A stretch of 64,000 nucleotides of DNA from assembly GCF_900182615.1 (NCBI RefSeq), contig NZ_FXTE01000001.1:310001-374000 (forward strand), in the 5' to 3' direction. A model generated the notes under the pieces. It worked only from the letters and a program-made list of their open reading frames with translations. It did no database searches and was not told the origin of the DNA. The DNA is from Ruegeria faecimaris (GTDB lineage Bacteria; Pseudomonadota; Alphaproteobacteria; Rhodobacterales; Rhodobacteraceae). Positions 27,726-37,132 of this stretch are shown piece after piece (within the stretch, counting starts at the first letter, position 1; each line of letters begins with the position of its first letter). The position numbers and the translations under genes were made by a program.

Positions 27726-28781
27726 ATGATCCCCGAAGAACGCCTTGAACAGATAACTCAGCGATTCCAATACCTCGAAGCAGCCATGGCAGATGGTGCT
27801 TTGGGCGGCGATATTGCTGTGCTGGCCAAGGAATATTCGGACCTCAAGCCCGTGGTCGATCAGATCATGGCATGGCGCCAGCTGGTCACTGACCTTGCCG
27901 AGGCCGAGGCGATGCTGGCCGATCCCGATATGAGGGAGCTGGCCGAAGAGGAAATCCCCGACCTGCAGGCCCAAATTCCCGGTGCCGAACACGCCCTGCA
28001 ACTGGCCTTGTTGCCTAGGGATGCAGCCGATGCGCGCCCGGCCATGCTGGAAATCCGTCCTGGAACCGGTGGTGATGAGGCCGCGCTTTTTGCGGGCGAC
28101 CTGCTGCGCATGTATCAGCGGTATTCCGAATCGCGCGGTTGGAAATTCGAGATTATCGGGGAGCAGGCGTCGGATCTAGGCGGCATCAAAGAGGTGGTTG
28201 CCCATATCAAAGGCGACAACGTCTTTGCCCGTTTGAAATACGAATCTGGCGTTCACCGGGTGCAGCGGGTGCCGGAGACCGAAAGTGGCGGGCGCATTCA
28301 TACCTCGGCGGCGACGGTGGCGGTTCTGCCCGAGGCCGAGGATGTCGATATTCAGATCGACGCCAATGATATCCGTATCGACACGATGCGCAGCTCGGGT
28401 GCGGGTGGGCAGCACGTGAACACCACCGATTCGGCCGTGCGGATTACACACTTGCCCACCGGGCTTGTGGTGACCAGCTCCGAGAAATCTCAACACCGCA
28501 ATCGCGAGATCGCGATGCAGGTTCTGAAGACCCGACTCTATGATCAGGAGCGTCAGCGGATTGACAGCGAACGCTCGGCAGATCGGGCGAACCAGGTCGG
28601 GTCTGGCGACCGGTCGGAACGGATCAGGACCTATAATTTCCCGCAAGGCCGCATGACGGACCACAGGATCAATCTGACGCTGTACAAGTTGGATCAGGTG
28701 ATGCAGGGCGATCTGGATGAGGTAATCGACGCATTGACCGCGGATGATCAGGCGCGTCTCCTGGCCGAGATGGCGCAATGA
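27726..28781 (+). CDS. prfA: Peptide chain release factor 1
   Basis: Recognises UAA and UAG at the ribosome. 351 residues. The GGQ motif ([24 protein letters not shown]) that triggers peptidyl-tRNA hydrolysis is intact; [28 protein letters not shown] precedes it. It overlaps prmC, whose product methylates this Gln, by 4 bases (ATGA). Confidence 0.98.
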   Translation: MIPEERLEQITQRFQYLEAAMADGALGGDIAVLAKEYSDLKPVVDQIMAWRQLVTDLAEAEAMLADPDMRELAEEEIPDLQAQIPGAEHALQLALLPRDAADARPAMLEIRPGTGGDEAALFAGDLLRMYQRYSESRGWKFEIIGEQASDLGGIKEVVAHIKGDNVFARLKYESGVHRVQRVPETESGGRIHTSAATVAVLPEAEDVDIQIDANDIRIDTMRSSGAGGQHVNTTDSAVRITHLPTGLVVTSSEKSQHRNREIAMQVLKTRLYDQERQRIDSERSADRANQVGSGDRSERIRTYNFPQGRMTDHRINLTLYKLDQVMQGDLDEVIDALTADDQARLLAEMAQ

Positions 28782-29623
28782 CCGGCGGCCAGACAGCGGC
28801 TCAGGCCATGGTGGCCGCTACGGCAAGATTGCGTGCGGCTGGTGTGGCTGATCCGGCGCGGGATGCGCGGGTTCTACTCGCCCACGCCGCCAGGATCGAA
28901 GCAAGTCGCGTGACACTGATTACACCCGAAGAGCTTTTACCGGATATTGCTGAGCGATACGAGCAACTGATCTCGCTTCGGGCCATTCGTGTGCCCGTTT
29001 CTCATCTGTTGGGGGAACGTGAGTTTTACGGCCGTCGGTTCAAAGTTAGCCGGGACGTTCTGGATCCACGCCCGGAAACAGAGACCCTGATCGAGGCCGC
29101 GCTGAGCGAACCCTTTGACTATGTCCTCGATCTGGGGGTTGGATCGGGGTGCATCCTGATCACATTGCTGGCCGAACGCACCAGTGCATCGGGTATTGGT
29201 GTGGATCTGAGCGAGGCGGCCTGCCTACAGGCCAGTGCAAATGCCGTGCAACACGATGTTCAGAACCGGATCGAAATTAAGCAATCCGATTGGTTTGGAA
29301 ACATTGAGGCTAAATTTGACCTGATTGTTTCAAACCCGCCCTATATTTCCCTTCCGGAAATGGACACCCTGGCACCTGAAGTGCGGGACCATGAGCCGCG
29401 GATGGCATTGACAGACGAAGGTGACGGCTTGGGGGCCTACCGCAGGATTGCTGCCGCCGCCCCGGATTTTCTATTGCCCCATGGTCGGTTACTTGTCGAA
29501 ATCGGACCCGAGCAAGGGCAGAGCGTCGCATCTTTGTTCGACGCAGCAGGATTGACAGACGTACGGATCATTCCCGATCTGGACGGTCGCGACCGCGTCG
29601 TTTTCGCCAGAATGCCTTCATGA
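28778..29623 (+). CDS. prmC: Release factor glutamine methyltransferase
   Basis: N5-methylates the Gln of the GGQ motif in RF1 and RF2 using SAM. The 281-residue protein has the N-terminal helical domain, [31 protein letters not shown], the SAM motif [16 protein letters not shown], and the catalytic NPPY ([12 protein letters not shown]). Translationally coupled to prfA. Confidence 0.96.
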   Translation: MTGGQTAAQAMVAATARLRAAGVADPARDARVLLAHAARIEASRVTLITPEELLPDIAERYEQLISLRAIRVPVSHLLGEREFYGRRFKVSRDVLDPRPETETLIEAALSEPFDYVLDLGVGSGCILITLLAERTSASGIGVDLSEAACLQASANAVQHDVQNRIEIKQSDWFGNIEAKFDLIVSNPPYISLPEMDTLAPEVRDHEPRMALTDEGDGLGAYRRIAAAAPDFLLPHGRLLVEIGPEQGQSVASLFDAAGLTDVRIIPDLDGRDRVVFARMPS

Positions 29624-29859
29624 CGGAACGTTCTGAGGCCGAAATGCGCCGATTGATACAAAAAAGGTACAAAAATTGGGACAAACCTCTTGTCTGCACG
29701 CTCTGGACGTGTTTACTCAGGTGTAGTCAGAGAGGTTGACGCTGTTACAGCGGGCCCCTGACGCCAAGCCCAAAAAGCCGACATCGTGTCATAGCTAAGC
29801 CCTTGAGCAGTGCAAGACGCGAACTGATCGGCAGCGAACGACAAGGCTGACTAAAGTAG

Positions 29860-30435
29860 ATGAGATCTTCCAAATCCCGCTCTCGGGCAAAGAATAACCG
29901 CAATCGTCCTTCTGGCGGCAACGTCGTAAACCGAGTTTTCGACAGTTCGGGCCCAGAGGGCAAAGTGCGTGGCACGCCGCAACAGATTATTGATAAATAT
30001 AATCAGCTTGCACGCGATGCTCAGTTGTCTAACGACCGTGTAGCTGCCGAAAACTTTCAGCAGCACGCCGAACATTACCTGCGATTGCTTAGCGAAGCTC
30101 AGCGTGAAATGGATGCACGCCGTGAGGAGCAAGAGCGTCAGAATCGCGAACGCCAGGCTGAACGAGATCGTGAGCGTACCGAGCGTCAGGAACGCGAAAC
30201 CGTCCGCCAGTCGGATCCCGCTGAGGCACCTCAACCTGATGTGATGGGGTTTGCCGCTGACGCAGCTGCTCCGGAATCCGGGCTTGTAGAAACGCCTGAA
30301 AGCAAAAGCCCTGAAGAGGCCGAGAAAAAAGAAAAACCGGCCCGCCGGCCTCGGGCGCGCAAGCCCAAAGCCGCACCTGCTGCGACTGAGGACGCGCCCT
30401 CTGGCAACGGTGATACGCCTGAAGCGGCAGAGTAA
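29860..30435 (+). CDS. DUF4167 domain protein
   Basis: A 191-residue protein. Residues 1-30 are basic and disordered (MRSSKSRSRAKNNRNRPSGG), residues 40-85 form the DUF4167 core (GKVRGTPQQIIDKYNQLARDAQLSNDRVAAENFQQHAEHYLR-type helices), and residues 86-130 are a long Arg/Glu coiled coil. The acidic and basic tail is disordered. Widely conserved in alphaproteobacteria, function not established; the basic N-terminus suggests nucleic-acid binding. It is followed by a terminator. Confidence 0.85.
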   Translation: MRSSKSRSRAKNNRNRPSGGNVVNRVFDSSGPEGKVRGTPQQIIDKYNQLARDAQLSNDRVAAENFQQHAEHYLRLLSEAQREMDARREEQERQNRERQAERDRERTERQERETVRQSDPAEAPQPDVMGFAADAAAPESGLVETPESKSPEEAEKKEKPARRPRARKPKAAPAATEDAPSGNGDTPEAAE

Positions 30436-30454
30436 ATCAGCCAGTATAGAAAAG

Positions 30455-30490
30455 AAAAACCCTGCGGTCTGTTAGGCCGCAGGGTTTTTT
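30455..30490. terminator. bidirectional intrinsic terminator
   Basis: The stem ACCCTGCGG with CCGCAGGGT is flanked by A5 and T6, so it can terminate both the plus-strand DUF4167 gene and the convergent minus-strand rsmA. Confidence 0.93.
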
Positions 30491-30493
30491 GTT

Positions 30494-31336
30494 TCAGGAT
30501 CTTTTGACTTCGCGGGCCAATGCGCAGAACGCTTCTAAAGGCACTTGTTCCGCACGTTCGGTGGGTTTGATCCCGGCGGTTATCAGGCGGTCTTCGATAT
30601 CGGGTGCGACGCCTTTCAGTGAAGCCCGCAGCATCTTGCGGCGCTGATTAAATGCGGCGGCAACCACGCGGGACAGGGTGGCAGGGTCAGCCGGATATCG
30701 TGGTTGAGGCAGGGCGGTCAGGTGGACCACAGCGCTTGAAACCTTGGGGGGCGGGGTGAACGCGCCGGGTGGCAGTGACATGGCGATGCGCGCGTCGGCC
30801 CGCCATTGGGCAAGGATGGCCAAGCGGCCATAGGCTTTTCCGCCGGGTTGGGCGACGATCCGTTCCGCCACTTCGCGCTGAAACATCAGGGTCAGGCTTT
30901 GCCAGAACGGAGGCCATTGCGGCGGAGTCAACCAGCGGACCAGCAATTCGGTACCGACGTTATAGGGCAGGTTCGCCGCCACACGGATCGGAGGGGTCAG
31001 ATGCGTAAGCGGATCAATCTCAAGCGCGTCACCGTTGATGACCTCAAGCCTGCCGGGATAGGCGGCGGAGATGTCATTCAGGGCAGCGATACAGCGGGTA
31101 TCTTTTTCAACTGCAACAACCTTGCGCGCACCTTCTGAAAGTAGCCCACGGGTCAGCCCGCCGGGGCCGGGGCCGATTTCCAGAACATCGCATTCCGCAA
31201 GATCTCCGGCCTGCCGCGCGATCTTGGCGGTCAGGTTCAGGTCCAGCAAAAAGTTCTGGCCCAGCGACTTGCGAGCCGAGAGTTGATGCGAAGCGATAAC
31301 CTCGCGCAGAGGGGGAAGGTTGTCGATAGTGCTCAT
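30494..31336 (-). CDS. rsmA: 16S rRNA dimethyladenosine transferase
   Basis: Dimethylates two adjacent adenines in helix 45 of 16S rRNA. The 280-residue protein has the start [28 protein letters not shown] motif [10 protein letters not shown] and the catalytic NLPYNV. Last gene of the lptG-lptD-surA-pdxA-rsmA series, 84 bases after pdxA, with a shared terminator. Confidence 0.97.
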   Translation of the reverse strand: MSTIDNLPPLREVIASHQLSARKSLGQNFLLDLNLTAKIARQAGDLAECDVLEIGPGPGGLTRGLLSEGARKVVAVEKDTRCIAALNDISAAYPGRLEVINGDALEIDPLTHLTPPIRVAANLPYNVGTELLVRWLTPPQWPPFWQSLTLMFQREVAERIVAQPGGKAYGRLAILAQWRADARIAMSLPPGAFTPPPKVSSAVVHLTALPQPRYPADPATLSRVVAAAFNQRRKMLRASLKGVAPDIEDRLITAGIKPTERAEQVPLEAFCALAREVKRS

Positions 31337-31420
31337 GATCCGATCACCCTGGCGCGGTTTGATAGGAGAGCGCCAGAGAATTTTTACCTCTGGTCGGGAT
31401 ATTTTCAGCCTGCTGAAGGA

Positions 31421-32383
31421 TCAAGAGCTTTGTGCCATCTTCTGGGCAAGTTTCAACGCTTCGATCAGGCTGGTGGGGTTTGCAAGGCCTTGCCCCGCAA
31501 TGTCCAGTGCAGTCCCGTGATCGGGTGAGGTTCGGATAAATGGAAGGCCTAGGGTAACGTTCACACCGCGATCGAAATCCAGCGTCTTGATCGGAATCAG
31601 AGCCTGATCGTGATACATGGCGATGGCGGCGTCATAGCGCGCGCGCGCTGCGGCGTGGAACAATGTATCCGCGGGGTGCGGGCCGGTTACGGTATACTCT
31701 TTGCGGGGCAGCTCTGTGATCAGCGGCGCAATCCAGTCCAGTTCTTCTTGCCCCATCTTGCCGCCTTCACCGGCATGCGGGTTGAGGCCCGCGACGGCTA
31801 TCCGCGGGGTGGCAATACCGAACTGTGATTGTAGTCCCTGGGCGGTGATTTCGATGGTTTCCCGCAAAAGCTCGGGCGTAAGCTCGCAAGGAACGCGTGA
31901 GAGCGGGATGTGGATGGTTGCTGGTACAACGCGCAGCTGGTCGCTGGCCAGCATCATCACAACACGTTGGGACCCAGCCAAGGCGCCCAGAAATTCCGTA
32001 TGGCCGGGGAATGAGAAACCTGCCCCGTCGATAAGTGCTTTCTTGTGGATCGGTGCGGTACATAGCGCCGATGCAGAACCGGACTGAACCAGCGCTACGC
32101 CGGTTTCAATGGCAGTGACAACTGATCTGGCGTTGGCTGGATTAGGGTGCCCAGGCCGGTTGGGGGCTGGAAAGTCCAGTTGCAGTACGGGCAGGGCAGA
32201 GCCACAGATCTCGACCGCCTGAGAGGCGTAGCTGATCTGTACCGACGGTGTCTCGGGCGGCAAATGCGCGGCATCGCCAATATAGAAGAAAGGGCAGGTG
32301 GTTCTAAGGCTGGCCCAAGCTTTTGCGGCGATCTCGGGCCCAATTCCGGCCGGATCGCCGCAGCTGAGCGCGATTGGCTTCAT
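31421..32383 (-). CDS. pdxA: 4-hydroxythreonine-4-phosphate dehydrogenase
   Basis: NAD-dependent oxidation in pyridoxal 5'-phosphate synthesis. 320 residues. Motifs: ALSCGDPAGIGPEIAAKAW, PGHTEFLGAL, AGLNPHAGEGGKMG and AMYHDQALIPIKTLDFDRGVNVTLGLPFIRTSPDHGTA, with metal-binding His residues. Its ATG overlaps the surA stop by 3 bases (ATGA). Confidence 0.97.
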   Translation of the reverse strand: MKPIALSCGDPAGIGPEIAAKAWASLRTTCPFFYIGDAAHLPPETPSVQISYASQAVEICGSALPVLQLDFPAPNRPGHPNPANARSVVTAIETGVALVQSGSASALCTAPIHKKALIDGAGFSFPGHTEFLGALAGSQRVVMMLASDQLRVVPATIHIPLSRVPCELTPELLRETIEITAQGLQSQFGIATPRIAVAGLNPHAGEGGKMGQEELDWIAPLITELPRKEYTVTGPHPADTLFHAAARARYDAAIAMYHDQALIPIKTLDFDRGVNVTLGLPFIRTSPDHGTALDIAGQGLANPTSLIEALKLAQKMAQSS

Positions 32384-33633
32384 TGTTCAACAATAGTTGC
32401 GTCGGCACGCATTTGCCCCAACAGGCTTTCTGCAAGTGTTTGCAGCCTTTGCTGGGTCAGAGCATTGGCGACATCTGCACGCGTTGTCTCTTCGCCAAGG
32501 TTGCGGGTACGTGTGCACAACATCACAAAAGCCAGTGTTTGGCCGTTGTTGCGGGTCAACGTGGTTGAAACTTCGTTCAGGTCCAGTTTGGCCAGTTCCA
32601 ATGCGATATCGCGCGGGATTTCCGACGGTTTGCTGACATTCCGCTCTAAGACTTCTGCTGGCTTGTTTTGCACGATACCGTACAGATCATCGCAAGTGTC
32701 TATTTCTTCTTTCAGCTTTTCGGCTGCGGCCAGTGTTTCCGCACTACGACCACCGGGCATGTAATAGACAGCATAGTCGATCTCGGAATAGGTGGGCGTA
32801 CTCGCAGCGGTCTCACGCAAACCGCGCATCTGAAACAGTGCAACGGCATTGGGCAGAGGAATGGGCTGGGTGACGTCACCATTTTTGAGCCCGATGATGA
32901 CCGGCTGCAGCGCCGGGGGCAGATCGGTCAAGTTCAACCAGTCGAGGCGCCCCCCATTGGTGCGAGTTCCGGCCGCCGAGTACTGTGTTGCGGCGGTTGA
33001 AAAGGAATCATAGCCCTCGATCAAGGCGATCTCTTCGGCCAGCAGTTGAACCTGTGGCAGGTTTTGTTGGTTCACAGGAATAATGATTTCCGAAAGAAGG
33101 ACTTGCAGGCCGCCACTTCCAGATTGTCCAAGTGCGCGATTGATCTCGTCTTCCGATGGTCTCGCCTGCGACAGAAAACGCGCGCTGACGAATTCACGCC
33201 AGGAAATCTGATCCTCGATGAAATCCCGAACCGTCTCACGGTCAACACCGGCATCCGCCAGAAGCTGCAGGAATTCGTCGCTCGAAAGCTGACCGCGGGC
33301 TGCAAATTGGTCTATTCCAACCTGAACGTCTTCGGGGGCGACCACGATTCCAGCGTCGCGCATCGCCTGTTTGCGCAGGCGGTCGTCTATCAGAGCTTTG
33401 CGCACGTCTTCCTCGGTTGCGCCGGGAACACCCAGAATCGACAGGAATTGCAGGCGCTGTTCCAGCTCATACCAGGTCACGATGTCTTGATTGACCTTTA
33501 TGGCAGGCGAGAACAGGTTCTGCGCCACTGCCTTTACAGGTGCTATGGCAATCGAAACTGCAACCAGTGCCGGAGCAACCAGCCCGATATGGCTGGAACG
33601 AAAGAAACGTGAAAAACCTGTTATCAACTGCAT
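32380..33633 (-). CDS. surA: SurA-type periplasmic peptidyl-prolyl isomerase/chaperone
   Basis: A 417-residue protein with a signal peptide (residues 1-38), an N-terminal SurA domain (VNQDIVTWYELEQRLQFLSILG) and one central parvulin-like region (LSEIIIPVNQQNLPQVQLLAEEIALI), then a divergent C-terminal region. The role is to escort outer membrane proteins such as LptD. It overlaps the lptD stop by 10 bases, and lptD is its likely main client. The second parvulin domain of E. coli SurA is not obvious. Confidence 0.88.
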   Translation of the reverse strand: MQLITGFSRFFRSSHIGLVAPALVAVSIAIAPVKAVAQNLFSPAIKVNQDIVTWYELEQRLQFLSILGVPGATEEDVRKALIDDRLRKQAMRDAGIVVAPEDVQVGIDQFAARGQLSSDEFLQLLADAGVDRETVRDFIEDQISWREFVSARFLSQARPSEDEINRALGQSGSGGLQVLLSEIIIPVNQQNLPQVQLLAEEIALIEGYDSFSTAATQYSAAGTRTNGGRLDWLNLTDLPPALQPVIIGLKNGDVTQPIPLPNAVALFQMRGLRETAASTPTYSEIDYAVYYMPGGRSAETLAAAEKLKEEIDTCDDLYGIVQNKPAEVLERNVSKPSEIPRDIALELAKLDLNEVSTTLTRNNGQTLAFVMLCTRTRNLGEETTRADVANALTQQRLQTLAESLLGQMRADATIVEQ

Positions 33634-35786
33634 CTTCTCTTGTACTGTTTGCCGCCACCTTCGACAGAATATCCTGTCAGAGCTACGGTAAAGCCGAATT
33701 CGGTCGAAGGCTCAATACTTGATGACGAGGTATAGCGCCTGCTGACCGACATGTTAACCTGAACACACTCGTTCCGGTACGTGATACCCAACCCATATCT
33801 GATCGGTTCAGATTCGCTCAGGTCATACCGCGCCTGAGCACGGGTTTGCCAGTTCTGATCGATGTCGTACCGCCCGCGCAACCAGATCTCAGAAATCTCA
33901 TCGTCGACATTTTCTGCGGGATCGGGTTCTTGCCAGACATAGCTTCCGCTGAGGGCCGTTGTTTCCTTTTGCCATGCTGCACGCAGCTCGGCCTTGGCAA
34001 AGCTGAAATCTCCGTTCACCAAACCTCGCCCGGCCAGAGACCACCCATTGGGCGTTTCAAGTTGACCGGCGATCAACACATCGGACGAAGTGCCCTGAAG
34101 GCCCGATGTAAGGTTAAAGTCGGGATCAGCATCCGCACGAAAGACCTGACCGATCGTGGCACGCGCTTGCCAGCCCCTGGAGCCATAACGCGCCCAATTC
34201 ATCCCAACAACGCCGCTGACTCCATCTTCGCGCCTGTCCTCGGCAGGGAATCGGGACAGGGATAACAGGTTACCCTGGTCAAACTCCTGAAACGTACTTT
34301 CGTCGATAGGAACATCATTGTCGGAGACATGCGTCCACCCGATCTGCGCGATGGGTTCCAGCAACTGGGTTGCGCCCGACGCCTCGCGGCGAGTCATTGG
34401 AAGGCGCAGCGTCAGTGCGGCACGCGGGGTCGTGCGGGTCACCTGATCGGGATAGGCGCTGTCGTGGCGGATATTGAACGTGTCGATTGACGCGCCTACT
34501 TGGGCATCTGCACGCAGCCCCCAGCCCAGTATCCAGCTGCGCAGCCATTCGGTATCGAAGGTCGCTCGGGCAACATCGCGCCCGATAACGTCCTCATTGC
34601 TCGTTCTTTCATGGGCATGGCCGATGAAAGCCATCCGCACCTCTCCTCCGACAGCTGCCGGGAAGAAGCGTTTGCGATAGTTCAGGTCGAAGATGCGAGA
34701 AGGAATCTGATCCTGATCCTCGCTATCTCGCAAGGTTTTATAGTGGTTTAGGCTGGTCCGGAAAGCGGTATCGCGCTTGATCCTTTCCAGGGCAATTTCG
34801 CTGCGCAGACGGTCAAAGTCGGGCAGGCCGTAATCAGCCAGATAGGAATCGTCGGACGTGGTTCGGATGTTGAAGGTCAGGCGATAGTCGTCCGGCAGAT
34901 CAAACCAGCCGTTGGTAAAGAAATATCCGCGCGCCTCGTCCCGTTGAAGGTCATCGCGAGTATGCGCGCCTTCGATTTTGATCCGTCCGTTCTTAAAGGC
35001 CTGACGATAGCGATAGCCCAGAGTTCTGGTCTTACCGGAAAGGTAAGGTGTCAGCGTGAGGTCCTTTTGATCTCCAAGCTTGAAGAAATAGGGAACCTTT
35101 ATGCCTGTGCCCAACTGCGAGGTGGTGCGGACCGATGGGACCAGAAAACCAGTCGCCCGGTCCAGCGTTGGGTCGGGGAGACGCAGGTAAGGGAAATAGA
35201 AGACCGGCACATCCAGCACCCGGAATTGCGCACCTTCGAAATAGAGCTGTCGTTCCAACTGATCATGGGTCACCTTGCGGGCACGGATTTGCCAGAGCGG
35301 TGGCCGCCCATCCGTGCAGACATGGCAAGACGTCGCCGAGACTTTGCTGAACTGGGTGTATCTGCCGCCAGCACGTGTCGCCTGCACCGAGGCAATTTGC
35401 ACCTGTTGGTCGAACACCATTCGGGCGCCGATCAAAAGGCCGTTGAGCAAACCCCGGTCGAGTTCTGCGGAATCCGCCAGAACTGTCGTTCGATTGCCCT
35501 GATCAATCCGGATCGGTCCTTCCAGTGTAAGCTCACCGCTTTCGCGGTCGTACAAAATCCGACTGGCCGTCATTTTGACGTCACCCTGAAACGCTTCGAC
35601 ATTGCCCTCTGCGATCAGCACACGCTCTGGGGTTATGAAAATCTTGTCGGCGACAAGTAAGGCTGGTGGCTCTTGCTGGGACGCGTCCGTCGTTTGATCC
35701 TGTTCCGGCAAAGTCTGGGCCAGGACACCCGAAGGCAAAGACAATGCAACCGCACCCGAGAGCAATAGCAGAGCGAATTTGCGCAT
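33624..35786 (-). CDS. lptD: LPS-assembly protein LptD
   Basis: The outer membrane translocon for LPS. 720 residues: a signal peptide (1-23, FALLLLSGAVALSLPSG), an N-terminal jellyroll of the LptA/OstA fold (LLVADKIFITPERVLIAEGNVEAFQGDVKMTASRILYDRESGE) and a C-terminal beta-barrel from about residue 250. A conserved Cys pair near residues 150-160 (ATSCHVC) lies after the jellyroll. It overlaps lptG by one base and precedes surA, pdxA and rsmA in one operon. Confidence 0.94.
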   Translation of the reverse strand: MRKFALLLLSGAVALSLPSGVLAQTLPEQDQTTDASQQEPPALLVADKIFITPERVLIAEGNVEAFQGDVKMTASRILYDRESGELTLEGPIRIDQGNRTTVLADSAELDRGLLNGLLIGARMVFDQQVQIASVQATRAGGRYTQFSKVSATSCHVCTDGRPPLWQIRARKVTHDQLERQLYFEGAQFRVLDVPVFYFPYLRLPDPTLDRATGFLVPSVRTTSQLGTGIKVPYFFKLGDQKDLTLTPYLSGKTRTLGYRYRQAFKNGRIKIEGAHTRDDLQRDEARGYFFTNGWFDLPDDYRLTFNIRTTSDDSYLADYGLPDFDRLRSEIALERIKRDTAFRTSLNHYKTLRDSEDQDQIPSRIFDLNYRKRFFPAAVGGEVRMAFIGHAHERTSNEDVIGRDVARATFDTEWLRSWILGWGLRADAQVGASIDTFNIRHDSAYPDQVTRTTPRAALTLRLPMTRREASGATQLLEPIAQIGWTHVSDNDVPIDESTFQEFDQGNLLSLSRFPAEDRREDGVSGVVGMNWARYGSRGWQARATIGQVFRADADPDFNLTSGLQGTSSDVLIAGQLETPNGWSLAGRGLVNGDFSFAKAELRAAWQKETTALSGSYVWQEPDPAENVDDEISEIWLRGRYDIDQNWQTRAQARYDLSESEPIRYGLGITYRNECVQVNMSVSRRYTSSSSIEPSTEFGFTVALTGYSVEGGGKQYKRRCS

Positions 35787-36886
35787 CAGCCATCCTCCGC
35801 GTGCAACAGCAGGCCAAGAGAAAGAAGGATGGCCGCAAATGGCGGGGCCCAGGCTGCAACGAAGATAGGCAACTGACCGTTTTCTCCCAATATTTGCGCG
35901 AAATTACGGACGAAATAGATGGCGAAGCCCAGTAACACAGCCGTCAGCACCGCTATTCCGGTGCCGCCGAACCGGACATGCCGCATGGTAAAGGCCGCGC
36001 CAATCAAGACCATTGCGACCAGAAACAGAGGTCTTGCCAGTTGGACCTGAAACCAGACCTCGTATTGCTTGGTCGAAAAGCCCGCCTCGCGCAGGTCTCT
36101 GATCAACTGGGGCAAATCGTAGACAGACATCGAATCCTGGTTGGCCAGCCTGTCCAGAATGCGCTGACGTGTCAGGGTGGTCGGAATCTCCAGACGATCA
36201 TGCTCTTTCGAGCCAGCTTCGGGATTGATGCCGTTCATAAGCGGCCAGATCTTGGCATCCTGTAAAACCCAAAAACCGTCTTCCAACTTGGCCTGTTTGG
36301 CAGAGATTTGGCGTGTCGGCTGACCAATCGCGTCGAATGTTATTATGGTGACGTCCTTCAACAGCAGGGTGTTACCGTTGGACGTTCGGCGCGCGTGGAC
36401 AACCGATTGGCCCTCTTCTGTAGCTTGCCGTAACCACAAACCCTCACTGCTGATCGAAAGAGCTGAGCTGGTGCGGTTACGGTAGGAATCGGAAAGCCGT
36501 TGGAATTCTTCGGAAGTTGCGGCAGCAAACGGGTTAAGCACCGCAACCGCCAAGGCTCCGATCAACAGGGCCAAAGTTACAGGTGCAAGCAGGACGCGAA
36601 TTCCAGATCGCCCGATCGAGCGCGTCACCACCAATTCCGAGCTGCGCGCCAATCCGATGAACAACGCAATCGTGGACAGGATGATCAGCAGAGGCAGCAT
36701 CTCACCGATGGCGGCGGGCGTATTCAATAGGGTCAGATACAAAAGCCGGCCAAATGACAGATCGACCTCATCAAAGCGCCGTACCTGTTCAATCAGGTCG
36801 ATCAGAATCATCAGCGTCAAAAAGATACAGCCAATGACCAGAAAGCTCTGGGTGAACCGGCGGGCAAAATATCGATCCAGGATCAC
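35786..36886 (-). CDS. lptG: LPS export ABC transporter permease LptG
   Basis: One of two permeases of the LptB2FG complex that pulls LPS out of the inner membrane. 366 residues, six membrane helices (three at 15-120, three at 280-360) and a periplasmic jellyroll between. The N-terminus ILDRYFARRFTQSFLVIGCIF and LIDLIEQVRRFDE fit LptG, not LptF. The start is GTG, and the preceding frame ends TTG-TGA across it, a GTGA junction as expected from a coupled upstream gene. The partner lptF is not present upstream. Confidence 0.93.
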   Translation of the reverse strand: MILDRYFARRFTQSFLVIGCIFLTLMILIDLIEQVRRFDEVDLSFGRLLYLTLLNTPAAIGEMLPLLIILSTIALFIGLARSSELVVTRSIGRSGIRVLLAPVTLALLIGALAVAVLNPFAAATSEEFQRLSDSYRNRTSSALSISSEGLWLRQATEEGQSVVHARRTSNGNTLLLKDVTIITFDAIGQPTRQISAKQAKLEDGFWVLQDAKIWPLMNGINPEAGSKEHDRLEIPTTLTRQRILDRLANQDSMSVYDLPQLIRDLREAGFSTKQYEVWFQVQLARPLFLVAMVLIGAAFTMRHVRFGGTGIAVLTAVLLGFAIYFVRNFAQILGENGQLPIFVAAWAPPFAAILLSLGLLLHAEDG

Positions 36887-37132
36887 AAACGCGCCCCCGG
36901 CATCACTGCGTTGCCTGCAGCGGAGGCCTTGAAGTTAAGAGAATCAGCGGTACATGCGCCAGCGCGCAACGGCCTATGCCTGCCCCGATTTGCCAATTCG
37001 CCCTCCCGCTCTCCGACCCTGCCGGAACTTTTTCCGCGACTGTAATGCAAATGCCCGGCGGGGAAAACTGCTATCTGGTCAATGCGGTCGCCGCGGGCTA
37101 GGTCTTGGGAAACAGATTTTCAGGAGTTCCCA
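36887..37132. other. intergenic region lptG-pepA; lptF not found
   Basis: These 246 bases hold the divergent promoters of lptG and pepA. In most alphaproteobacteria lptF lies here. On the minus strand one frame stays open to a TGA at 36883-36885 that overlaps the lptG GTG, ending in MPGARL; it lacks the hydrophobic segments of LptF and is only a weak candidate for a remnant. I see no further gene. Confidence 0.6.
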
